Assembly: GCA_026413225.1 (NCBI GenBank)
Contig: CM048556.1
Span: 22,793,115 to 22,857,114 of the forward strand
DNA: 64,000 nt
Direction of reading: 5' to 3'
DNA from: Otis tarda
Taxonomy: Eukaryota > Chordata > Aves > Otidiformes > Otididae
The position numbers and the translations under genes were made by a program. Shown in pieces: positions 47,601-64,000 of the stretch (position 1 is its first letter; every line of letters starts with the position of its first letter). Below the pieces are notes generated by a model. That model did not search any database. It saw only the letters and a list, made by a program, of their open reading frames with translations, and was not told the origin of the DNA.

Positions 47601-48428
47601 TCCCATGAATTCGGCGGGATTTTGAGCTTTGGCAAGGGCGTTGTTTTGAATTTCCTGTTTCATGCACTGCAGAGGAAATAAAAAAATAAAAAGCCAACAG
47701 CAACCTTCCCCTCAGCCCTCCCCAGGATGTGTCACTAGCCCTCCCATGCAGCAGCTGAGAAACCATCCTTCTCTCACACGCGTGCAAGTGCCCCGGCCCT
47801 GCGAGAGGAGCGGATCACCGGAGCCGTCCTTGGCTCCCAGGGTCCCGGCGGCTCAGACCCCCGCGCTGTGCGCACGCCTTGGCCGGGCAGCGTCCCGCAA
47901 AGCCAGGAGCACTGCTACCATCGCTGTGCTGGCAGCTTGCAGACCGGTTGTCCTCTCCCGGCCGACGCGAGGAAGCAATCTCTGGTTTAATTTGTGGCGG
48001 TTGTGACATTGAAGCCTCCTGTGCTCAACAGTGCGTTCCTGGAAAGCAGTGACAAAGCTCATCTCATCTTCTCAGCGGAGTCTTTTCCTGTCTATGAAGC
48101 AGCCCGCCCTGTCAGTAATGGTTTTAAATTGACTTTCACCGGTGCCCATCAGCAGGCGAGGTTGTTTCCTAGAAACCAGAGGTTAGTGGAGACAGGTGCC
48201 AAACAAAGCAAGGAGAAAGAGGAAAAAGCTCCTTCCCGCGCTCGCCTAGCACCAGCCGCGTTGTAAAAACAGAGGCGACCAGCAATGACACCCCTTTCAC
48301 GGGGGTGAAATCTCCTCTGGCTTGCAGGAAAGGCGGCTCAGGGGCCCTGGGCCCCCCCCACTTCCCGAGGGGCCGGTGGGAGCATCCCCGTTCCGGGGCT
48401 GGCTGCTCCCACCCGGCTGCTGCTGGAG
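44691..48428. other. Intergenic, no gene seen
   Basis: GC-rich with AT-richer patches at 47,335-47,420 and 47,985-48,200. The latter has GTAATGGTTTTAAATTGAC and is a possible conserved element. No exon is supportable. Confidence 0.45.
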
Positions 48429-48590
48429 GGTCACGGGGGGACGGAGGGTCCCACAACGCCGACAGCTCCCCAGAGGGACACAGCGGGGAAGGAGGGTCCC
48501 ACAATGCTGACTGCGCCCCAGAAGGACACACGGGGGGACGGAGGGTCCTGCAATGCCGAATGCTCCCCAGAGGGACACGCGAGGGGGCAC
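48429..48590 (+). repeat. Minisatellite, 48-49 bp unit, about 3.3 copies
   Basis: The anchor GAGGGTCC occurs at 48,444, 48,492 and 48,541. The unit reads GGAGGGTCCCACAACGCCGA, then CAGCTCCCCAGAGGGACACA and a G-run. Copies have diverged by several substitutions, so the array is older than the 39-bp and 26-bp ones. Confidence 0.85.
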
Positions 48591-51500
48591 GGCACGCTGC
48601 TGTCTGGGGCAGCCACCCCAGCACATCCCACCCGCGCTGCCCCGCGTCCCCCCAGCCATTCTGGTGATCCCAAGGGACAGCATGCGCCTCCCCCCACCTC
48701 ACACACGCGCTCATTTCCCTGATTAACTCGGTAATTACTGGGACGATGAAGCAATCTGCGGAGTGCAGTGTGGCGTGTCCCTTCGGTGGAAGGATGGGCG
48801 GGTGCGATGCACAGCACCCAGCGGCTCCCAGCCCTGCCAGCTCGTTAGACGCCTGGGTTAGCAGCCGCCCTCCTTTCCAACGCTTAAATTGTTATTGTGC
48901 CTGGCAAAGGAGGTGAACCAGGAGGTCTTTGCTCAAACCCTGAAATTATGGAGAGGCAGGTTTTTTGAAACAAGTATGAAGAATTATTTTTTTTTCTGAT
49001 GTTGCGTCACAGTTCACGGGCGGCACTGCTGCAGGACGAATGCAGGAAGAGGACGGGGTGGGGGGGGGTGTGAAAAATCCCGGTGCAAAGTAGCGTTAGC
49101 CTAGAGCAATGCAAATGTGGCGTCCAGCTCAGAAACCTCTCCGAGCTGCCGGCACTGGGAGGACACCCTCGCTACACGGCTCCGAACCCCGCCGTGTGCG
49201 GCGGGAGCCGTCCGGGAAAGGCTGGCTGGAGCGCAGGCAGATGGCCGCTCCGCTCCTGGCAGGCTGCGGCAGACGCAGCGTGGGCCGGCCGCCTGCCGAG
49301 CACCGGCTGCGCGTCACAGCGGTCCTCTTCCTCCTCTGCGCAGAGGACGGGCCCGTGAGTACGTCTGGCCACGGCGCCACGCGGACCCCCGCTCCAGAGT
49401 GGACGGGCCAATCCTCGCCCCGGCGCAGGACGGATCCAGGTTGCCCACGTTAGCCGGGCTGGGAGCCAATGTCACCGGCCGGAGCACGCACGGCTGGCTC
49501 GGCCACCCGGGGAGCTGCTTTCTGCCGGGAGGGCGGCCCAGGTCAGCGCGATGGGGCCGCTGGAGCTCGCAAAAGCACAAATGCTGACTGAGCCGATGGC
49601 GGCTCAGCCTCCCCTGTCCCCGCTGCTGCTGCGGCAGCGTAAAGCCACGGGCGGGCTGCGACGGGCGGCTGGTCCGTGCCGTGGGGCTGCGGTGAGAGCT
49701 GGGGCAGCCCCAGCAGAATGACCACCCAGAGGGCCGGGGGGCTCACTGCAGTTTGGGGTTTCACTGGCTGGGATCACAGGCAGAGCCGAGCGCGGTGCCT
49801 GCCATTTCCCACGCTAACGCTCTGCTCTCTGCTGTCTGGGTGCCGGTTTGTAGCCACTCGGGTAACGTTTCTGCTCTGGAAGGTTTTAATTTTTTTCAAT
49901 TTAAAAAAGAAAAAAGGTCTCCGTGCTCAGTCAATGCCAGCAGTCGCTGGGGTGAGCATAAAACATCCTCCTCTGAAAGCGCGTACAGCTCCCAGAGACG
50001 CCGCAGCTCCTGACAACAGCGGCACCGGCACCGGCCAGCCCTCTGCACAGCGCAGATAACGCCGCTGCAGCGCAGGCGCTCGGCCAATACATGAGGGTTT
50101 GTGAACCGCGCTGCTAGCGCCGTGCCCAGCACCACGGAAAGGCTCCTGTGGAAACGACAGACCCTTTGTCGCAGCGGGCAGCATCTCTCCCGAGGAAGAG
50201 GAGCCTCTGCTGAAAGGGAGCGAGCCAGCGATCCGGGTGGCATCAGCCTCTGCACATGAGGGGACAGCCGGGTCGCTCGGGCAGGCATTCATTTTGGCTT
50301 TGCCATGCTACCACTGTTCTCAAAATGGTTCAAAGCAGCTGCTCCCGGTGCTGGGGATCCCCTACACCTACAGAGCCAGCAGCGGGGCTGGAGCTGCTAC
50401 CCGCACCCAGGGCGAGTCCCAGCACCCCGGGACCCCTCTGGAAGGGAGCCGGGAGAGGCAGGGCAGCTTCAGGCAAGGCTAAGCGTCCCCTCCAGCCCGG
50501 GGCCCGTGCAGCACGCGCGTGCAGGGCCCACGCCAACTGCAGGGGCTGAGCCGTGGCTGCAGAGCTGCTCCCCAGCCCGGGCAGAGCGGCTCCCCGCAGC
50601 GTTTGACTCCTTGCCAGGGCGGGAGGCCGAGGAGATGGAGGTGCCCGGTATCGGGGCTGGAGAGCAGGGTCTCCAGGGGGTCCCAGGCAGAAGCAGCATC
50701 CTCACGCTGTGCTGCGTCCTTGACGTCAGCTGAGCCTCCCGCCCTCAGCTTCTGCCCGGAACAGCCACCACCCCCCAAACGAAGAGCTGCAATTAGCAGC
50801 CTCCCGCCTCACTCAGCATCGAGTGGGCAGGCGCTGGGGTATTCGCTCCCCAGCCTGGTGTGAGGCCTGGATTTAGCGGGGTCGTCAGGCTGAGGGTGCT
50901 GCGGGGAAGAAGCAGGAGCGTCAACATCAGGCCCCAGCGAGCGGCTCGTTACAGTCGTGTTTGTCAGCAACAGCTCCGGCGAGAGCAGCGGCCTGAGATA
51001 ACGCAAACACCACGGCTTTGTCCCATAATGAAAGCAGCTACTCTGTCCTGAGGCCAGTTTCCATGTGCTGGTGGTTAATGTTTAATGGGAGAAAACCTAG
51101 AGCAAAGGAACAAAGTAAGAAATATTTAATTCTGCAGTGTTGGTCTGCACCATACATTTTCCACTTAATAAATATTTCAGGCACTTCTGCTCAACGAAGC
51201 CGGGCTCTGCCTTCCCGGGGCTGGTGTGCCATCGCTTCGCTTGGCGAGGGAGGTCCTGGGCTCCCCGCCGCCCGCCGCTGCCCCCTCGCCGGGGACTGGG
51301 GGGATTTCTGCCCAGCAGCCCCCATCTCAGCCTGGCTCCAGCCGTATCTGCCTGGCACTGGGGGATCTCCAGCAGCCCCCAGCGACCTGGACAACGCGCT
51401 GCCCTCGCATGACAGCGTCTGGGGGCTGACAGCGGGGTGCAGGACACTCACGTGTAGGGATGGGGCTTCAGCATCCCTGTGAGCTGCCGCCACCGCAGGC

Positions 51501-51889
51501 TCTCAGCCCTGGGGGAGGACTGCTGCCCTGGTTGGCCCGGCGCAGCCCCCTGCCCCCGTGGACGCATGGCCAGACGTCCGGCAGGGCCCCCGAGCACCAT
51601 CCCCTGCGAGCAAACCCCCCCGCGTCCGGCTGCGCTGCCCGCGGCCCCGCCGCGCTCTCAGGGGCTCCACCAGCCGGGACTCAGCTGGGCCGGCTCCTCA
51701 TCCCCACCCTGGGTGACACGGAGGGGCCTTGCCCCGGTGTTGCCGAATCGCTGCTGCGCCCGTGGCGCGGTGACCCCGAGGCTCACGCTCTGCGTTCCGT
51801 CCGGGGTTTGGAGAACCCAGCTGTGATTGCCAGAGCTCCCCAGGGCCAAGGCCGGCACACCGCACAGTCTCTGTCACACAGACACATCC
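48591..51889. other. Intergenic region downstream of MID2, no gene seen
   Basis: No supportable exon. AT-rich patches occur at 48,715-48,760 (CTGATTAACTCGGTAATTAC), 48,880-49,010 and 51,070-51,185. Minus-strand ATTAAA hexamers (for example near 51,127 and 51,082) could serve as distal poly(A) signals for MID2 if its 3' UTR is longer than proposed. Confidence 0.4.
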
Positions 51890-51950
51890 GGTAACGTATA
51901 TATATTATATTATATTTTTATATATATATATATATACACACATTAACAAA
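51890..51950. repeat. (TA)n-rich microsatellite
   Basis: Alternating TATATA blocks interrupted by TTATATTATATTTT, ending in ACACACA. It is probably length-polymorphic. It lies near the proposed 3' end of the MID2 transcript. Confidence 0.9.
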
Positions 51951-54494
51951 GAACTTGCAAAAAAAAACCCCAACAAAAAAAGGGAAGAAACAGAACAGGA
52001 AGAACAACCCTCCCCCAAAATAAAACTGAACCAAGTATGATACACGTGGAAGAGGGGAGTCCGACGGGAGCCCACCACAGCCCAAGCCTACGCCTCGGGG
52101 TCACCAGCAGCAGCCCCAGCCCCGCGGGCAGCCCCGGCCCCCCACCCACGTCCTCCCCCCGCCGTGGGGCCGTGGGAAACGCGTTTGTTCATAACGCGGG
52201 GCTGCGGCGCCGGTGGGGGCTCAGAGGGGCTGCGACGCTGCTGTGCCATCACACACCGGCCGTTTTAACTCGGGGGCAGCAGAGCAGCTGGGGGGGCATC
52301 ACACACAGAGCAGGGCCGGGCTGCACCGCCCACCCTCTCAGGAGCGCCTGGGGTGGGTTTCGGTGTTCCAAAAACGAGAGAGGAAACTCTGGGTGACTCG
52401 GAACGGGCTCCCGTCCCCAGAAGCGCCTGCTTAGGGCGCAGGGGTCCCCTGGGCGCGTGCCCATGTGAGCTCCCCGCTCTTCCTCCTGCCTGGCCTGGGT
52501 ATGAGACGCGGGGCAGGGGGACCGCGCCGCGATTAGTGCAATTTCGTCAGGTGCAAACGTCACGTTAATGGCTCGTGTGCTCTGAGTTAACGGGTGCGCC
52601 CAGTCCTCTAGCAACAAAGGCGGTGGAAGGGGTGCTGGCAGAAAGCTTGGCACCTGGACTGCAAACGCTGAAAGCCATGCCTGTGCCTGGGCAGCGGAGG
52701 CTGGCACACCACGAGCAGCCCCGGATGGACCGGCACACGGGGAAAGGACTTCACTGACAGCCCCGTGTGGCTTCGAAAACCCATCCGAGGGAAATCGGCA
52801 GCTGATCCTCGTACAGCGACCCGTCTGCGTGCTCAGCCCTGGGGAAGGGCAGGCGCGACCCCGCTGTGTCCCCACTGTGTCCCCACCCGTGTTCTCGCAG
52901 CCTGGGGCCAGGAGAAGCCACTAAAACCGCTCTGTCCGCTCTGCAGGGACGTGCTGCCCGCGGTGCCAGTGCCAAGCCTGGGAGAGCAGCTCGGATCAGC
53001 GGCAAAATCTCCTCCACTCGGCAGGGCAGGCGGCAGATCCCTTCCCGCGGGTGGCACCCGCCTCCCCTCCCGCAGCGCCACAGCCAGGGTGTCACCGGGG
53101 AAAGCGGAGCGGTGCTGTGCTGGGAAACGGGCTCTTTCTACACTCACTGTCCCCAGACAACGCTATCGCCTGCATCTGCCACCGCCAGACGTAACGGCGC
53201 ATGTCCCCCAGGCTGGGCCGCGGGTGGGGAGCACCCACTTTCGGACAGGGCCAACAGGCTCCAGCCGAGTTCATCCAGCCTCTCCCACAGCCCTGGTGGG
53301 ACACCGACGTGCTGCCACCCACCCCGCCGAGGCTTTGAGGTAGTTCCCTGTCAGCAAGGTCCAGAAAAAGAAGGCTGGCAGAGCCGGAGGTCTCAGCCGG
53401 ACAGCCACCCTAAGCGGGGCTGGAGCCCCGGGGATGGATTCAGTCCCTTGCAAATGGGACGGCTCCACACCACCACGGTGGAGAACAAACCAAGAGCCAA
53501 GGTCTGGGGTCATAAATCGAGATTTTGGGTCACAGAGCACAGAGACGGTCGTTGGGCAGGACTCGGCCCTCTGCTGAGCAGAGGAGATGCGTTTTCCTGC
53601 AGGGACACCAGTGAAACCAGTGGATGTCTGCACGCAGCCGCACTGGCGGGGCGCAGCCAGCTGAGCCCTGCGTCGGGAAGGAGCGTCTGCCAAACCTCTG
53701 CGCCGGGGGAGAGCCACGCCTCGGCTGGCTCCTTTGGGGTGGGGCCTCCCCGGCTCCTGGTGAGCTCCCAAAGGGGGAGACGGGGGGGGCGGGGGTCCGC
53801 GGCCGACTGCCCTCCACTGTGGGACTGCACACCGGCCGGCACCACGCACGGCCGGAGAGGCAGCGAGCGCGTCCTCAGCACTGCCTTCGCCCTCGCAGAG
53901 CACCCACCACGCAGCCACCAGCCACCACGCCACCGCCAGCGCTCACCCCGCGCGAGGGGTCCATGCAGTTATCCGCCTCGCCAGAGAAGCTGCCGAACTC
54001 CAGCCAAACAAAGTCCTTTCCAGAAATCGATGCTCAGGTCCCACCTGGCTCTCGGGACAAGTGGGCTCCAGAAAGCCAACCCCTCCTGCTCCGACCTGCG
54101 CCTTGCGGGGACGCACCGGACATCCCCGACCGCAGCAGCGCCTCGGAAGGTCACTCAAAAACCCACCCCAGCCTTCCAGCCCCCAAGGGAAGACAAAACC
54201 ATCCTGGTGACAATCCACTCAGGAGAGATCGGAGCACGCCACAGGAGTTGCACAAGCCGCTCTCGCACACAAGCGGCGCGTGCCAACAGGAGTTCATTTT
54301 CAGCTGCGGTTAGAGGTTCTTCCTCTTTCCCCTTAAAAAGAACTGAGCTGAGCTGCATGTGGGAAGGTGCTCGCTTGCTGGAGCGTTACGGCTGCACGGC
54401 GACTCTCTGGCATGGCTCCCGGCGGCCGACCCTGACCGCCGGCACGGCCAGCATCGCTGGTGCCACCACGGGGCACGGGCAGGGCTGGGGCAGG
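51890..54494 (-). other. MID2: Proposed MID2 3' UTR
   Basis: The segment follows the MID2 stop codon with no further coding signal. On the minus strand its distal end turns T-rich, then into an AT-rich TATAAAAATATAATATAATA run, followed within about 25 bases by a GT-rich GGATGTGTCTGTGTG. That resembles a variant poly(A) signal plus downstream GU element. No canonical AATAAA was seen on the minus strand in this interval, so the end point is a guess. The plus strand here is open over a long stretch, but that is antisense GC-rich sequence, not a gene. Confidence 0.35.
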
Positions 54495-54897
54495 CTAGTG
54501 ACAGGCTTTCATCCCTGATACGTACGGGGACTCCTGGGGCCTGCAGTTACACTCCTGCTGCTCAGGGTAATCGATGAAGTCCGGGGCGGGCAGACCCGAG
54601 AGGATCATCAGGGATTTGTTCCAGATGGTGAAGGTCGGACACACCGGCAGGATGAAGGAGACTTCGAACGTGTGGAGGTGGAGGGAGTTGGCCGGGTCGT
54701 AGAAGGAGAGTGCGTTGTTGTCGTAATCCAGGAGGACGCCGAGGCGCTTCATCTGCGGGTGCACCTCCACCAGCATCTCCTTGTTGTTGTGCCGCACCAC
54801 GAAGTTGTTGTTGCAGCGAGAGAAGACCCAGGACGAGGAGTTCTTCCCGATCCACTCGTTCTTGGGGGCCGACTTGTAAGCCACGCCGATGGCGTAC
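54495..54897 (-). CDS. MID2: MID2 (TRIM1) terminal coding exon: C-terminal B30.2/SPRY
   Basis: The exon begins after a strong acceptor (CTCCTCTCCTCCAG|GTACGCC, first base 54,897), completing the TGG codon split with the previous exon. It runs 133 codons to TAG at 54,495-54,497. It reads [20 protein letters not shown], then the SPRY core with [15 protein letters not shown], the LDY motif [40 protein letters not shown], and the tail [20 protein letters not shown]...ACH. The long Cys-containing tail after the IDYPE segment is characteristic of MID2. MID1 stops earlier with a different end, and TRIM9/TRIM67 have a different SPRY. The domain is the substrate/partner-binding end of a RING E3 ligase that binds microtubules through its COS box. 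The exon is intact, with no frameshift. Confidence 0.95.

Positions 54898-64000
<9,103 letters not shown>

Noticed and set aside
52866-54518. 550-codon plus-strand open frame antisense to the MID2 end
   Set aside because: It overlaps the MID2 terminal exon and GC-rich 3' UTR in antisense, with no homology. CpG-rich antisense frames are commonly open.

Overview
This is a window of vertebrate nuclear DNA. It is most likely from a bird, or another sauropsid with GC-rich microchromosomes. The evidence is GT-AG spliced exons of two vertebrate gene families, very high GC with many CpG-dense stretches, GC-rich minisatellites, very few transposon remains, and one fragment that reads like CR1, the main LINE of birds and reptiles. 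The two genes I recognise, NHSL2 and MID2, are both X-linked in mammals. That part of the mammalian X corresponds to the short arm of chicken chromosome 4 (chromosome 4A in songbirds), a former microchromosome. The species cannot be named from the sequence.

Layout. Both genes lie on the minus strand. Positions 1 to about 17,170 hold the 5' part of NHSL2. The main first coding exon (16,928-17,168) encodes the N-terminal WAVE-homology-type domain. About 10.7 kb downstream, a second CpG island carries a short exon (6,170-6,233) that I propose as an alternative first exon, because it ends in a consensus donor in the same phase. The rest of 1-16,900 is intron 1, and exon 2 is not in the window. 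The main start codon is abutted upstream by about 590 bp of a 5/10-bp tandem repeat (17,178-17,765). The alternative promoter is sandwiched between two minisatellites (5,500-5,895 and 6,561-7,090).

From about 18,400 to 51,900 I find no supportable coding exon. This 33-kb intergenic stretch alternates between CpG-dense segments (notably 23,900-24,900, with a perfect-period 39-bp minisatellite) and short AT-rich islands full of TAAT/ATTA homeodomain-type motifs. The islands look like conserved non-coding elements or enhancers, but that is inference without an alignment. A decayed CR1 fragment lies near 43.1-43.25 kb.

From about 51,900 to the right end is the 3' half of MID2 (TRIM1). The terminal coding exon (54,495-54,897), the first B30.2 exon (55,977-56,184) and the second-half fibronectin-III exon (60,915-61,076) are intact, with perfect splice sites and continuous reading frame. 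The 5' exons (RING, B-boxes, coiled coil, COS, first half of FN3) lie beyond position 64,000.

The two products both act on the cytoskeleton: MID2 is a microtubule-associated E3 ubiquitin ligase and NHSL2 belongs to the NHS family linked to the WAVE/Abi actin machinery. Nothing in the sequence shows that they work together. The most unusual points are the paired phase-matched NHSL2 first exons, the tandem repeats lodged at both NHSL2 promoters, and the NHSL2-MID2 adjacency, since the genes are far apart on the human X.
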